Notes: generated by a model from the letters alone, not told the origin. Numbered from the stretch's first letter, positions 1 through 9,300 are shown. The stretch is DNA of 64,000 bases from Pragia fontium DSM 5563 = ATCC 49100 (GCF_900112475.1 NZ_FOLW01000002.1:305584-369583), one strand, 5' to 3'. Numbers and translations: made by a program.

Positions 1-150
1 GGGGATGAAGAACCCAAGGTTCGAGTCGAACGCAGAGAGACAACGTTGCCAGCGGCAACGGCCCGGAGGGCAATCACTCCTGTCATTTGACGTATAGATA
101 CCGTTATTAAGGGCGATGCTGATCAGTTAAGTATTTTTCATTCCATTCAC
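1..150. other. Gene-free left edge with REP-like hairpins
   Basis: No convincing coding frame is seen. Two short perfect hairpins lie side by side: GTTGCC-agc-GGCAAC near 45-59 and GCCC-gga-GGGC near 61-71. Such GC-rich hairpins between genes are typical of REP-like extragenic palindromes, but no second copy is seen in this window, so the assignment is tentative. Confidence 0.3.
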
Positions 151-153
151 CCT

Positions 154-240
154 GTCATTCCGGCGAAAGCCGGAATCTAGGTTTTAGCTTAATGACAATG
201 TTTGACCTAAAAGCGAAGTCTCTGCTTTTAACAATGTCAG
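154..240. repeat. Partial copy of the GTCATTCCGG palindromic repeat family
   Basis: Starts with GTCATTCCGGCGAAAGCCGG, a perfect hairpin (CCGGC/GCCGG arms). It continues with the same tail (TCTAGGTTTTAGCTTAATGAC) as the repeat cluster at 37.7-38.6 kb, then diverges. It sits immediately downstream of the ridA-like gene. The hairpin plus shared tail show it belongs to the same dispersed family; its right end is eroded. Confidence 0.75.
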
Positions 241-255
241 GAGACTAATGTTTAA

Positions 256-648
256 TTAAACGCGTTCAGCGTTATAGCAGGTAATATCTACCTCGACTTT
301 GCAATCAACAACTAAGTCCGCAACAGCACAAATTCGTGCCGGTGGGTGTTCGGCGAAGAATTCACTGAAGACTTTATTAAATGACTGAAAATAACGAGCA
401 TCGGTTAATATCACTTTGACGTGCACAACGTCTTTCAGCTGATATCCGGCATTGGTCATAATATCCAGACAGTTTTGAATGGCGAGTCGTGATTGTTCAA
501 TAATACCGCCTTCGACAATTTCACCCTCTTTCATTGGTGTTTGTCCTGAAACATAAAGCCAACCGCCAGCCTCTACTGCTTTAGCGAAGGGAAGGTGCTG
601 TCCACCGGTTCCGGTACTACCGCTAACACCATAACGTTTAATTGACAT
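256..648 (-). CDS. RidA/YjgF/UK114-family protein (enamine/imine deaminase-like)
   Basis: A 130-residue protein, the usual length of the RidA superfamily. These small trimeric proteins hydrolyse reactive enamine/imine intermediates made by PLP enzymes; many members have other, unknown roles. The family arginine is present at residue 105 in the segment HPPARIC, equivalent to Arg105 of classical RidA, so imine hydrolysis is possible. The C-terminal VDCKVEVD segment matches the family's last beta strand. The ATG is preceded by a good ribosome site (CAGGAGAAAATC). It stands alone, divergent from aroG across 463 bp. The N-terminus (GSTGTGGQHLPFAKAV) differs from E. coli RidA, so this is a paralogous subgroup and no substrate is claimed. 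Confidence 0.85.
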   Translation of the reverse strand: MSIKRYGVSGSTGTGGQHLPFAKAVEAGGWLYVSGQTPMKEGEIVEGGIIEQSRLAIQNCLDIMTNAGYQLKDVVHVKVILTDARYFQSFNKVFSEFFAEHPPARICAVADLVVDCKVEVDITCYNAERV

Positions 649-1111
649 GATTTTCTCCTGTAGATTAACGAGTCAGAAAACGTCTCGCTCTTGGTTTATT
701 GACAGTTTTGTCCTGATAGCTGGAAGGTTGATATGTCGGTCATTTGAACGATGGCAACCTTTCTCTATAACGGAATCAGGGAGCATGGGGTATCGCATCC
801 CGTTCATCATATTATAATAAATCGCTACAACGAGCATTAGGTAAGCCGAATGGCTAAGGCAATCACGGCCGCTTTTTGCAGACCGTTCTTTCTCCTCCTG
901 TGCTAAATTGGATTATTAATGATTATATAATCCTCTATTGTTAGTACATTTGTCCGCGTGTTCCGGAGTTTCTTGAACATATGTTTAATATGGGCGGTAT
1001 TTACCACGTAAAGCACTGTAATTAACAATGTTTGGCTACCCGGTTGTTTGATGGTAGGGGATTGTTGTAGGCTGTAGGCTTATATATTGGGCAAGACACC
1101 GGACGGATAAA
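649..1111. promoter_or_regulatory. Divergent regulatory region between ridA-like gene and aroG
   Basis: 463 bp without a gene, holding the promoters of both flanking genes. The clearest structure is a palindrome, GGATTAT-N10-ATAATCC at 910-933, in an AT-rich tract; it could be an operator or a hairpin. No clean TyrR box (TGTAAA-N6-TTTACA) was found, although aroG of E. coli is TyrR-controlled. Exact promoter positions cannot be fixed by eye. Confidence 0.4.
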
Positions 1112-2164
1112 ATGAATTACCAAAATGATGATATAAGAATAAAAGAGATTAATGAGCTATTACCTCCGGTTGCACTGCTGGAAAAGTTTCCTGCGACAGA
1201 AAAGGCGGCAGTCACCGTGGCCAGTTCTCGTGAATCTATTCACAATATTCTTGCAGGAGAAGATGACCGTTTGTTAGTGGTGATTGGACCATGTTCCATT
1301 CATGATACTGAAGCGGCTCTGGAATATGCTCGTCGCCTAAGTGATATACGTAAGCGTCTGGATAAAGATCTGGAAATCGTGATGCGAGTTTATTTTGAAA
1401 AGCCGCGCACCACTGTAGGCTGGAAAGGGCTGATTAACGATCCTCACTTAAACCACAGCTATCAGATTAATGATGGTTTACGTATTGCTCGTAAACTGCT
1501 GCTGGATATTAATGACAGTGGTTTACCAACTGCTGGTGAGTTTCTGGATATGATTACGCCACAGTATCTGGCTGACTTGATGAGCTGGGGTGCTATTGGC
1601 GCTCGAACTACCGAGTCTCAGGTTCATCGTGAGCTGGCTTCAGGTTTATCATGTCCGGTTGGCTTTAAAAATGGCACTGACGGTACCATTAAGGTTGCGA
1701 TTGATGCGATCAACGCTGCTGGAGCACCGCACTGCTTTTTGTCCGTAACCAAATATGGACATTCTGCGATAGTGAATACTCGTGGTAACCACGACTGTCA
1801 TATTATTTTACGCGGTGGAAAAGAACCAAATTACAGCGCTGAGCATGTTCAGGCCGTAAAAGAGGGTCTGAATAAGGCTAAGCTACCGCTTAACGTGATG
1901 ATTGATTTCAGCCACGCTAATAGCAGCAAGCAGTATAAGAAACAGATGGAAGTTTGTGATGATGTCTGTCAGCAGATTTCTGGCGGCGATACAGCGATTA
2001 CCGGTGTAATGGTGGAAAGTCATTTGGTTGAAGGGGCTCAAAATCTGGAAAGTGGCGATCCGTTAATTTACGGTCAAAGCGTTACCGATGCTTGTATTGG
2101 TTGGGATGATACTGAACTGCTGCTGCAAAACTTGGCGTACGCTGTGCGGGCGCGTCGTGGTTAG
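1112..2164 (+). CDS. aroG: Phe-sensitive DAHP synthase
   Basis: 3-deoxy-D-arabino-heptulosonate-7-phosphate synthase condenses phosphoenolpyruvate and erythrose 4-phosphate, the first step of the shikimate pathway. The protein is 350 residues, the same length as E. coli AroG, and near-identical over long blocks: start MNYQNDDIRIKEI, metal/PEP motif GPCSIHD with Cys61, KPRTTVGWKGL and GARTTESQVHREL. Asp146 and Pro150 (in DINDSGLPTAGEF), where E. coli feedback-resistant mutants arise, are intact, so inhibition by phenylalanine is expected. A strong terminator follows. Neighbour gpmA converges on it, as in E. coli. Confidence 0.97.
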   Translation: MNYQNDDIRIKEINELLPPVALLEKFPATEKAAVTVASSRESIHNILAGEDDRLLVVIGPCSIHDTEAALEYARRLSDIRKRLDKDLEIVMRVYFEKPRTTVGWKGLINDPHLNHSYQINDGLRIARKLLLDINDSGLPTAGEFLDMITPQYLADLMSWGAIGARTTESQVHRELASGLSCPVGFKNGTDGTIKVAIDAINAAGAPHCFLSVTKYGHSAIVNTRGNHDCHIILRGGKEPNYSAEHVQAVKEGLNKAKLPLNVMIDFSHANSSKQYKKQMEVCDDVCQQISGGDTAITGVMVESHLVEGAQNLESGDPLIYGQSVTDACIGWDDTELLLQNLAYAVRARRG

Positions 2165-2190
2165 TTGATGATGGTTTCGTGTTATTAAGA

Positions 2191-2216
2191 ACGGGCCATG
2201 GTTGGCCCGTTTTATT
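2191..2216. terminator. Rho-independent terminator after aroG
   Basis: Hairpin ACGGGCC-atggtt-GGCCCGT followed by TTTTATTTTT on the plus strand. It lies between the convergent aroG and gpmA stop codons. Confidence 0.85.
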
Positions 2217-2240
2217 TTTGATTTGTGGGTAGCTGAGAAA

Positions 2241-2993
2241 TTACTTTGCTTTACCCTGATTGGCTACCGCCGCCGCTTTGGCCGCAATTTCATCCGCATT
2301 ACCTAAGTAGTAGTGTTTTATCGGATTCATATTTTCATCAAATTCGTAAACTAACGGTACGCCGGTAGGAATATTGAGTTCAAGAACCTCATCTTCATCC
2401 ATATTGTCCAGATATTTGACCAGTGCCCGAATCGAGTTACCGTGTGCGGCAATAATGACTCGTTCGCCGCTGGCAATACGCGGTTTGATGATATCGCTCC
2501 AGTAAGGGATAACCCGCTCGATGGTGGTTGCCAGGCTTTCGGTTACCGGCAGTTCTGATGGTTTCAGATTGGCATAGCGGCGATCATGACCAGGATAACG
2601 CTCATCTTCTTTTGTTAGTTCTGGGGGCGTAATAGCAAAACCGCGTCGCCAGAGTTTAACCTGCTCATCACCATATTTTTTTGCTGTTTCAGCTTTGTTC
2701 AAGCCCTGCAAGGCACCATAGTGGCGCTCATTCAGTTTCCATGATTTTTCTACCGGTAACCACTGACAATCCATGGTATCCAGAATATTCCAAAGGGTAT
2801 GAATAGCGCGTTTTAAAACGGAGGTATAGGCAAAGTCAAAGACAAAACCTTCGGCTTTTAACAACTCCCCGGCCTGCGCAGCTTCAGCTCTGCCTTTATC
2901 GGAAAGTTCAACGTCAGTCCAACCGGTAAAACGGTTTTCTTTATTCCATTCACTTTCACCGTGTCTAACGAGAACTAATTTTGTTATAGCCAT
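2241..2993 (-). CDS. gpmA: 2,3-bisphosphoglycerate-dependent phosphoglycerate mutase
   Basis: Interconverts 3- and 2-phosphoglycerate in glycolysis and gluconeogenesis, in the cytosol. It is 250 residues, identical in length to E. coli GpmA. The phospho-accepting His11 is in LVRHGES and the second active-site histidine (His184) is in [19 protein letters not shown] and [11 protein letters not shown] are also conserved. The ATG has a strong ribosome site (GGAGAAAACA). A Fur-like box overlaps the likely -10, in line with reports that gpmA is iron/Fur-responsive in E. coli. In E. coli galM lies between gal and gpmA; here galT is the nearest upstream gene. Confidence 0.97.
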   Translation of the reverse strand: MAITKLVLVRHGESEWNKENRFTGWTDVELSDKGRAEAAQAGELLKAEGFVFDFAYTSVLKRAIHTLWNILDTMDCQWLPVEKSWKLNERHYGALQGLNKAETAKKYGDEQVKLWRRGFAITPPELTKEDERYPGHDRRYANLKPSELPVTESLATTIERVIPYWSDIIKPRIASGERVIIAAHGNSIRALVKYLDNMDEDEVLELNIPTGVPLVYEFDENMNPIKHYYLGNADEIAAKAAAVANQGKAK

Positions 2994-3020
2994 TGTTTTC
3001 TCCTTACAGCAGGAATGATT

Positions 3021-3043
3021 TAATGATAACGATTCTTATTATA
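3021..3043 (-). promoter_or_regulatory. Putative Fur box and -10 element of gpmA
   Basis: TGATAAC-G-ATTCTTA (3024-3038) matches about 11 of 14 positions of the 7-1-7 Fur core TGATAAT-N-ATTATCA. It abuts a perfect minus-strand TATAAT (read from 3043 to 3038). A Fur box touching the -10 would repress in iron-replete cells. The match is by eye. Confidence 0.5.
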
Positions 3044-3289
3044 CTCTCATTGTTAAGAATTCAAAGATAAGACTAATACTTAATAATAGGTGAAAATGTG
3101 AAGGTCAGCGCCATTGTCAGAAAAATAACAAAATCTCTTTAGTATCAGTTTGTTGATAGGTAAAAGGGATGGGGTATCGGGGCGATAGCGGGGATAATCC
3201 AGCGAGCCGTAAGCAGAGGGGATTAGGCGATAACCATTATTGGAATCGCCATAAAATAGGGGGTTACTTAACTCAATTGCCGATCAATC

Positions 3290-4360
3290 TTATTCCGTGA
3301 TGCTTTCTGATTGGCTGTAGTGGATGTCACTCACCGCGCGCAGGCGCTCGGCGGCCTGTTCAGCAGTAAGATCGCGTTGGGCTTCCGCTAACATCTCATA
3401 ACCAACCATAAATTTACGGACGGTGGCAGAACGCAACAGGGGAGGATAGAAGTGAGCATGTAGCTGCCAGTGTGCATTCTCCCGTTGATTAAACGGCGCA
3501 CCGTGCCAGCCCATAGAGTAAGGAAAGGCGCATTGAAACAGGTTGTCATAGCGGCTGGTCAGCTTTTTTAGCGCGAGTGCCAGATCGGCCCGTTGTTCAA
3601 TATTCAGTTCGGTTAATTGGCGAATAGGGGTTTTGGGTAACAGTAGCGTTTCAAACGGCCACGATGCCCAGTAGGGAACAACAGCCAGCCAGTGCTTTGT
3701 TTCAACGACGGTACGCTGACCATCAGCCAGTTCGCGCTGCACATAATCCACTAACATTGGTGAATGATACTGGTCAAAATAGGCTTTTTGTCGTTGGTCT
3801 TCTTGCTCAGCTTCATTAGGGAGAAAGCTGTTAGCCCAAATTTGACCGTGGGGATGAGGATTGGAGCACCCCATGACTGCACCTTTGTTTTCAAATATCT
3901 GAACCCAAGGATAGTGCTCTCCCAGCTCCCGCATTTGTTGCTGCCAGGTAGTGATAATCTGTTCCAGAGCAGCAAGGGAAAGCTCTGGTAATGTTTTGCC
4001 GTGGTCAGGAGAGAAGCAAACAACCCGGCTGGTACCACGAGCACTCTGACAACGCATTAATGGATCGGTCGATATTTCTGCATTGGGGGTATCGGGCATC
4101 AGAGCGGCGAAGTCATTGGTGAATACATAGCAGCCTTGGTAGTCTGGATTGATATCACCGGTTATGCGGGTATTGCCCGCGCAGAGAAAACAGTCGGGAT
4201 CGTGCGCTGGGCGTTTATCCTGCGCGATGGATTCCTGCTGGCCCAACCACGGGCGTTTAGCCCGATGAGGGGAAACTAAAATCCATTGGCCGGACAGTGG
4301 ATTAAGCCGGCGATGGGGATGATCGATGGGATTGAAATCTTCAGTGGTTGGATGATTCAT
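3290..4360 (-). CDS. galT: Galactose-1-phosphate uridylyltransferase
   Basis: Leloir pathway enzyme exchanging galactose 1-phosphate and UDP-glucose. The ATG at 4360 is chosen because it gives the family N-terminus ([18 protein letters not shown]) and follows an AAGGG ribosome site; an upstream in-frame extension lacks family similarity. The protein is 356 residues (E. coli 348). The active-site HPH motif ([13 protein letters not shown]) carries the nucleophilic histidine near residue 171, and the zinc CxxC is present (DCFLC). galE overlaps the start by 20 bp, so the pair is translationally coupled. The next gene should be galK, but it is missing: only 296 bp separate this stop from the gpmA start. 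Confidence 0.96.
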   Translation of the reverse strand: MNHPTTEDFNPIDHPHRRLNPLSGQWILVSPHRAKRPWLGQQESIAQDKRPAHDPDCFLCAGNTRITGDINPDYQGCYVFTNDFAALMPDTPNAEISTDPLMRCQSARGTSRVVCFSPDHGKTLPELSLAALEQIITTWQQQMRELGEHYPWVQIFENKGAVMGCSNPHPHGQIWANSFLPNEAEQEDQRQKAYFDQYHSPMLVDYVQRELADGQRTVVETKHWLAVVPYWASWPFETLLLPKTPIRQLTELNIEQRADLALALKKLTSRYDNLFQCAFPYSMGWHGAPFNQRENAHWQLHAHFYPPLLRSATVRKFMVGYEMLAEAQRDLTAEQAAERLRAVSDIHYSQSESITE

Positions 4361-5372
4361 CGGGATACCCTTGCGGATTTGCCTGTTGCCAGCGCCAAGT
4401 ATCGGCACACATATCATCCAGGTTCAGTTTTACTCGCCAGTTTAATTCATTGGCGGCTTTATTTGGATCGGCCCAGTAACTGGCTAAATCACCATCACGT
4501 CTTGGTGCAAATTGATAGGTAACCGGTTTACCACAGGCTTTACTAAAAGAATTAACCACGTCCAGTACGCTATAGCCAAAGCCCGCACCGAGATTATAGA
4601 TATGGATACCGGCATGGTGGGTTAATTTATTCAGGGCAGCGATATGGCCGTCGGCTACATCGACAACGTGAATATAGTCACGTACGCAGGTACCGTCAGG
4701 CGTCGGGTAGTCATTGCCAAAGATGGATAGATGATCGCGACGACCTACGGCGACCTGAGCGATAAACGGCATGAGATTATTCGGAATACCCTGAGGATCT
4801 TCACCCATTAAGCCAGAAGGATGTGCGCCAACTGGATTGAAGTAGCGTAGCAGGGAGATACTCCATTCCGGCTCCGCTTTTTGTAGATCCTGTAAGCATT
4901 GTTCAATCATCAGCTTACTATTGCCATAGGGGCTGGAAGGGCGACCAGTTGGCATAGTTTCAGCATAAGGTGTAATGGGTTGTTCGCCGTACACGGTGGC
5001 GGAGGAGCTAAAAATAAAGTTTTTAACGCCCGCACGACGCATGGCCTCCACCAGAACCAGAGAACCATGGATATTATTATCATAATATTCCAGGGGCTTA
5101 TTGACGGATTCACCAACGGCTTTAAGCGCTGCAAAATGGATCACTGCATCTATTTTGTGTTGATTAAAAATCTTATCCAGCAAGGCAGCATCGCGAACAT
5201 CTCCCGAATAAAATACCGGTTGGTGTCCGGTGATCTGTTCAATTCGCTTTAATACACTCGCCTTGCTGTTACATAGATTATCAATAATAACGGGAGTATG
5301 TCCGGCTTCAATTAACTGCACACAGGTATGACTGCCAATGTAACCCGTACCGCCTGTGATAAGTACATTCAT
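4341..5372 (-). CDS. galE: UDP-glucose 4-epimerase
   Basis: NAD-dependent epimerase interconverting UDP-galactose and UDP-glucose, feeding both galactose catabolism and surface-polysaccharide synthesis. The Rossmann motif GGTGYIGSH is at residues 7-15; the catalytic Ser/Tyr/Lys set is in SSSATVYG and YGNSK (about Tyr149 and Lys153). The ATG at 5372 gives the family N-terminus MNVLITGG and follows AAGGAAG; an upstream in-frame methionine at 5420 is not supported. It is 343 residues (E. coli 338). It is the first gene of a galET operon, with a GalR/GalS-type operator upstream. Confidence 0.96.
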   Translation of the reverse strand: MNVLITGGTGYIGSHTCVQLIEAGHTPVIIDNLCNSKASVLKRIEQITGHQPVFYSGDVRDAALLDKIFNQHKIDAVIHFAALKAVGESVNKPLEYYDNNIHGSLVLVEAMRRAGVKNFIFSSSATVYGEQPITPYAETMPTGRPSSPYGNSKLMIEQCLQDLQKAEPEWSISLLRYFNPVGAHPSGLMGEDPQGIPNNLMPFIAQVAVGRRDHLSIFGNDYPTPDGTCVRDYIHVVDVADGHIAALNKLTHHAGIHIYNLGAGFGYSVLDVVNSFSKACGKPVTYQFAPRRDGDLASYWADPNKAANELNWRVKLNLDDMCADTWRWQQANPQGYPDESSNH

Positions 5373-5448
5373 TGATGCTTCTTCCTTAAGATATATTTTA
5401 GATAGGTTAACACAGCCCATTAATTCAAAAGCTGATAGCGATCGAATT

Positions 5449-5464
5449 ATGAAAACGTTTACAT
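5449..5464. promoter_or_regulatory. GalR/GalS-type operator upstream of galE
   Basis: Read on the minus strand this is ATGTAAACGTTTTCAT, a 16-bp imperfect palindrome centred on ACGT. It fits the gal operator pattern GTGNAANCGNTTNCAC, with 6-7 matching positions per half. It lies 77 bp upstream of the galE start, next to a CATAAT -10-like sequence. A single site is seen; E. coli has two. Confidence 0.65.
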
Positions 5465-5525
5465 CTGAGGGGCTTTCTAAAGCGAGAGAATAGGGGAATT
5501 GATAATAAAAAGGAAATACTTATAG

Positions 5526-5555
5526 CATGCCCCGCACTGATAATTGCAGGGCATG
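5526..5555. terminator. Hairpin after the small membrane protein gene
   Basis: CATGCCC-N16-GGGCATG with further pairing (CCGCA/TGC) inside. It lies just past the minus-strand stop at 5565. A T-rich but imperfect tract follows on the minus strand, so it may be a weak terminator. Confidence 0.4.
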
Positions 5556-5564
5556 TTTGGATGA

Positions 5565-6047
5565 TTAACGGTGTAACCAACCTTTAGTGGCAGATTTGCT
5601 CTTAATTTTGATGCTGTTTGGTGGGGTAACAAACAGATAATCAATCGCGTTATCCAGTCCAATAGACTTATAACCGCCTAGCTCAAATTCGTATGGATTT
5701 TCGTTGGCATTACCATAGATAACGGTTTCAAATTTTAATGGGCGAGTCCCATTATTGATTAACCAAGATTTATCCATTTTAGTCTCTGGCACTAAACGCA
5801 CGGTGGTGCCGTTAACCAGATCAAAATCGCTGGTTTTAATCAGAGCATATTCCGTAACCTGATTATCATCAGTCACAATATAAACATGGTTCACAAAGAA
5901 GAAATAGACGCCAGCAATAGCAAACAGGGCGAGTGCGGGTACGCCTTTTTTCAGTTTGTCGTGTTTACGAAATACAATGAACAACGCGAGCGCAATGATT
6001 GCCGCAGTAACACCAAAAATGATGTATATAGTATTGATTGGAAACAT
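5565..6047 (-). CDS. Small two-helix membrane protein of unknown function
   Basis: 160 residues; not recognised. Residues about 5-27 (TIYIIFGVTAAIIALALFIVF) and about 38-57 (ALALFAIAGVYFFFVNHVYIV) are strongly hydrophobic with KHDKLKK between them, predicting two inner-membrane helices. The C-terminal ~100 residues would be one soluble domain rich in beta-type sequence. No cysteines or recognisable catalytic motifs. It starts with ATG. It lies downstream of the isochorismatase-like gene with a 186-bp gap, so it may have its own promoter. It is a real gene by codon usage and by hydrophobic and soluble regions in the expected order, but no function is offered. Confidence 0.75.
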   Translation of the reverse strand: MFPINTIYIIFGVTAAIIALALFIVFRKHDKLKKGVPALALFAIAGVYFFFVNHVYIVTDDNQVTEYALIKTSDFDLVNGTTVRLVPETKMDKSWLINNGTRPLKFETVIYGNANENPYEFELGGYKSIGLDNAIDYLFVTPPNSIKIKSKSATKGWLHR

Positions 6048-6233
6048 GAAGTGTTAATCCTTAAACATAGCCAATGTGTAATTTATATTTATTTTGAACG
6101 GCTGGTATCAACCTATTTTATGCACAAAGCGTGGTCTTCCCTAACCAGTTCATGGTGGAGTCTAGCACTATAGCTAACGGTATCCAATAATTGACGAGTT
6201 TAAAAACACGCTTTAGATGTTTGGTTTGATGGT

Positions 6234-6803
6234 TCAGGCTTGCCAGGATTCACTGGTGATAACCTGAGCAAGGGGGATAAGGGCATTCATGCTTTGCTGA
6301 TGAAGTTCTAACGTTGCCGCGGCACAGAGATCCTCCAGAATAGTAACCCGGAAGCCTAAATCATGTGCCTGACGAGCGGTGCTCTGAATCGCCATGATGG
6401 AGCTGACGCCTGCCAGCACCACATGCTGGTAACCTCGACCGGTTAACCAGTCATACAGATGATTACCGGCAAAAGCAGACACCGCCTTTTTCACCACCAC
6501 TTCATCTTCGGGCTGAACATCCAATCCTTTTACCCAGTGACATCCAGCATCGCTCAAGCGTAGAGCTCCATTTTGTTTTGCCGTATTAAACAACGGTGAA
6601 TAAGGGGGAATGTCGTGATAATCATCGGCAAATCCCACTTTTACCCAAATGACAGGAATATGTTTGATGCGAGCATAAGCAACGGCCTGATTGGTTCGAG
6701 AGACGATTTGACGCAGCTGAACCTGTTGATAGCTGCCGTTAGATTTTTCGTGTTCACCAACAATGTCTTCGATTAAATCAATAATAATGAGTGCGCTGGA
6801 CAT
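6234..6803 (-). CDS. Isochorismatase-like hydrolase family protein lacking the Cys nucleophile
   Basis: 189 residues with the isochorismatase-like (cysteine hydrolase) fold: ALIIIDLIEDI carries the Asp of the usual Asp-Lys-Cys triad (about Asp9), and EDEVVVKKAVSAFAG carries the Lys. The nucleophile motif, normally G-V-x-T-x-x-C-V, reads GVSSIMAIQSTARQA here, so Cys is replaced by Ala. Classical amidase/nicotinamidase chemistry is therefore not expected; isochorismatases such as PhzD also lack this Cys, so a different hydrolysis or a non-catalytic role is possible. It follows modF by 45 bp on the same strand and is probably co-transcribed. The substrate is unknown. Confidence 0.85.
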   Translation of the reverse strand: MSSALIIIDLIEDIVGEHEKSNGSYQQVQLRQIVSRTNQAVAYARIKHIPVIWVKVGFADDYHDIPPYSPLFNTAKQNGALRLSDAGCHWVKGLDVQPEDEVVVKKAVSAFAGNHLYDWLTGRGYQHVVLAGVSSIMAIQSTARQAHDLGFRVTILEDLCAAATLELHQQSMNALIPLAQVITSESWQA

Positions 6804-6848
6804 ACAATGGCCCCTATTTATTTATCCATATTCCCTTGTCATTCCGTC

Positions 6849-8318
6849 TCAGGATGACAGCTGTTCAATACCATAAGCATAGCTGCTTGCCATCGGAATA
6901 AAGCTCAGGCGGTGAGTGATACATTCTGGTGCATCTTCCGCATGATGAGAAACAAACAATAGCTGGCTTTTTCCTTCCTTGATCAGCACGTCTATCCAAC
7001 GTTTGACCAATTGACGGTTTAATGGGTCCAGCCCCTGAAGGGGTTCATCAAGAATAAGCAAGGCCGGATGTTTAACCAGCGCTCGGGCGATCAGGGTTAA
7101 ACGCTGTTGTCCCCAGGATAAAGCCTGAAATGGCGTATTAGCGAGATCGGCCAGACCTAATAAATCCAGCCACTGTTGGGTCAGGCTATCTTGGGTATCG
7201 GATGTTGCCTGATAAATACCAATAGAATCTAAATAACCAGAGAGAATCACATTACGCACGCTGACGCTTACTCGGTAATCCTGATGCAGACTGCTGCTGA
7301 CGTAACCGATGTGTTTTTTGATATCCCAGATTGTCTCTCCGCTGCCACGACGACGGCCAAACAGCGTCAGGTCATTGCTATAACCTTGAGGATGGTCACC
7401 GGTAATTAAACTTAATAGGGTGGATTTACCTGCGCCGTTAGGCCCGATAATTTGCCAGTGTTCGTTGGGATTTACTTGCCAGTTGAGCCCATCAATGATT
7501 GGACGATCGTTATACGAGATATAGCAATGGTTTAAGGTGATCAGGGGCAAATCTGCCGGCAGCGGCGTATCAATTGTGAATTCAGGTGGAGGTAATGACA
7601 TGCCTGATATGCGTTCGGTTTGGGCCAGTTGTGCGATTAACGCTTCAGACATAATCTCTTGGCGTAAACCGGTGCGGGTGAGATGACAGTCTGCCAGAAT
7701 ACCGGTGTGGCTAATAAAATCCGGTATTTCATCAAAGCGATTTAACACCAATACCAGCGTTAACCCTTTATTTGACAACTCGGCCAACAGAATCGCCAGT
7801 TGTTCTCGTGAAGCGATATCAAGACCGTCAAAAGGTTCATCCAAAATCAGTAAATCAGGTGAGGAGAGTAAAGCCTGACACAGCAGCGTTTTACGCGTTT
7901 CACCGGTGGACAGGTATTTAAAACGACGGCTTAATAAATGAGATATACCGAACATGTTAGCCAAACGCAGACATTCTGCTTCATCGTGATGGTTCATCTG
8001 GATAATTTCAGCGGTTGTTCGGCCGGTATCATTTTCCCCTTCACTAAGCAGGTCGGTATTATTACGCAGCCACTCTTCCTCTATGAGTTTTTGTAATTGT
8101 TCGAAAGAGAGCCTGACAATATGCTGAAAATGGTTTTCACGTTTACCGCTTAACAGGATTAATTCATCTGAGAGTGCGCGGGCAAGGGCTGACTTACCAC
8201 TACCGTTGGCACCGACGAATGCCCAACTTTCTCCTTCATTCAGGCATAAGTCCGGCAGAGAGAGAGTTTTAGTATCGCTCAGGCGAAAGCAACCCTCTGA
8301 AATAGTTAACTGTTTCAT
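6849..8318 (-). CDS. modF: ModF, double ABC ATPase of the molybdate locus
   Basis: 489 residues (E. coli ModF 490) with two ABC ATPase halves. The first Walker A ([11 protein letters not shown]) is near residue 37, with LILDEPFDGLD as Walker B. The second Walker A is GPNGAGKSTLL, with signature LSWGQQRLTLIARAL and Walker B LLILDEPLQGLDP. No membrane segments. ModF is historically linked to molybdenum because it is co-transcribed with modE in E. coli (modEF); its exact function is unresolved. Here modE is 7.5 kb away and a nucleoside gene island lies between them, so modF must have its own promoter in 8319-8535. The ribosome site is AGGAT. Confidence 0.93.
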   Translation of the reverse strand: MKQLTISEGCFRLSDTKTLSLPDLCLNEGESWAFVGANGSGKSALARALSDELILLSGKRENHFQHIVRLSFEQLQKLIEEEWLRNNTDLLSEGENDTGRTTAEIIQMNHHDEAECLRLANMFGISHLLSRRFKYLSTGETRKTLLCQALLSSPDLLILDEPFDGLDIASREQLAILLAELSNKGLTLVLVLNRFDEIPDFISHTGILADCHLTRTGLRQEIMSEALIAQLAQTERISGMSLPPPEFTIDTPLPADLPLITLNHCYISYNDRPIIDGLNWQVNPNEHWQIIGPNGAGKSTLLSLITGDHPQGYSNDLTLFGRRRGSGETIWDIKKHIGYVSSSLHQDYRVSVSVRNVILSGYLDSIGIYQATSDTQDSLTQQWLDLLGLADLANTPFQALSWGQQRLTLIARALVKHPALLILDEPLQGLDPLNRQLVKRWIDVLIKEGKSQLLFVSHHAEDAPECITHRLSFIPMASSYAYGIEQLSS

Positions 8319-8482
8319 ATCCTAACCCCTTCACTTGCCATATTGGTAAATTGTTATTTATTTTTTATAGTGTTTGCGGTTTAGCATGACAAAATAAATA
8401 TTAAAAGACAGCAACATAATGTGCGGGTTTTAAAAAGTTATGCTGAATATGTATTGAATAGGATGAGCCGTGGTGAAAATCG

Positions 8483-8504
8483 ACAGCCCAATGACTTGGG
8501 CTGT
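8483..8504 (-). terminator. Hairpin terminator after the Tsx-type porin gene
   Basis: ACAGCCCA-N6-TGGGCTGT, perfect arms, 32 bp beyond the minus-strand stop at 8536. On that strand a short T-rich run (CGATTTTC) follows. It separates the porin gene from modF. Confidence 0.55.
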
Positions 8505-8535
8505 AAGCGGCATATTTATCAGGGCATGACGATGA

Positions 8536-9300
8536 CTAAAAATTATATTTTACTGAATAGATAATTCCGTCCTGTAAGAAGCTTTCACCGAGCTTATTAT
8601 CCGCATAGCGATATTGGATACCGGTAGTGATTTTGCTATTGGGTTTCCACCAGAGAGCTTGAGCACCATTAATACCATCGCGTCCACCATTGCCTTTAGC
8701 GTACTTATCAGCCCGATCAAATTCATATTCGGACCAGTTGGTTAGTGCGAATTTCTCTCCCCATAGCGTGAAGTCATATCCGGCAACCCAGCCAAAGACA
8801 TAACCATTATTGCCACTGTAATAGGTTTGATCGGTGTAACGCTTGGCAATAAACGGTTTATACCAGAAGTTATCGAGTTTGAGGTTATAGCCGATACCGT
8901 ATAGTCCCATCACATCATGAAAATTGCGTCCATTGGGTGAACCGTAAGTCCCATAGAGATGGGTATATAAGTTAAAACCGCTGTCCCATAAATAGATGCG
9001 GTTAGTATTTTTAAAGGTATATCGCTGTTCGCTGCCGGGCTTATCGTGTCGGTTATTGAATGGGTTTTCCCAATCGAAGAAACCGTATAGTTCACCCCAG
9101 CTAAAGCCAGCACCACCTTCCAGTTCCAGATAGGCAAAGTCATCTTTATGGGATTGTTTCGACGTTCGATGGGTGGTGTGTGAAGTCCAGTCAAGATAAT
9201 GCAGCCCGATATCGGCAAAACTCCATAAATATTCAGCTTGAGCGGTAGGGGGAACGGTGAACGAGGTCATCACAATCAGAGCAGAAAGATGTTTTTTCAT
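8536..9300 (-). CDS. Tsx/OmpK-family nucleoside-specific outer-membrane channel
   Basis: 254 residues with a signal peptide (cleavage likely after AQA at residue 22) and a beta-barrel ending in VKYNF, the aromatic C-terminal signature of outer-membrane proteins. The N-terminal EYLWSFADIGLHYLDW and the segments FDWENPFN and YRYADNKLG fit the Tsx family, which passes nucleosides. Location next to deoB, xapA, xapB and deoC supports nucleoside uptake across the outer membrane. E. coli Tsx is somewhat longer and lies elsewhere, so orthology to tsx is not asserted. The ribosome site AAAGGA sits about 10 nt before the ATG. Confidence 0.85.
   Translation of the reverse strand: MKKHLSALIVMTSFTVPPTAQAEYLWSFADIGLHYLDWTSHTTHRTSKQSHKDDFAYLELEGGAGFSWGELYGFFDWENPFNNRHDKPGSEQRYTFKNTNRIYLWDSGFNLYTHLYGTYGSPNGRNFHDVMGLYGIGYNLKLDNFWYKPFIAKRYTDQTYYSGNNGYVFGWVAGYDFTLWGEKFALTNWSEYEFDRADKYAKGNGGRDGINGAQALWWKPNSKITTGIQYRYADNKLGESFLQDGIIYSVKYNF

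Noticed and set aside
3064-3289. Decayed galK or galM between galT and gpmA
   Set aside because: No recognisable galactokinase or mutarotase motif in any frame of this 226-bp stretch.
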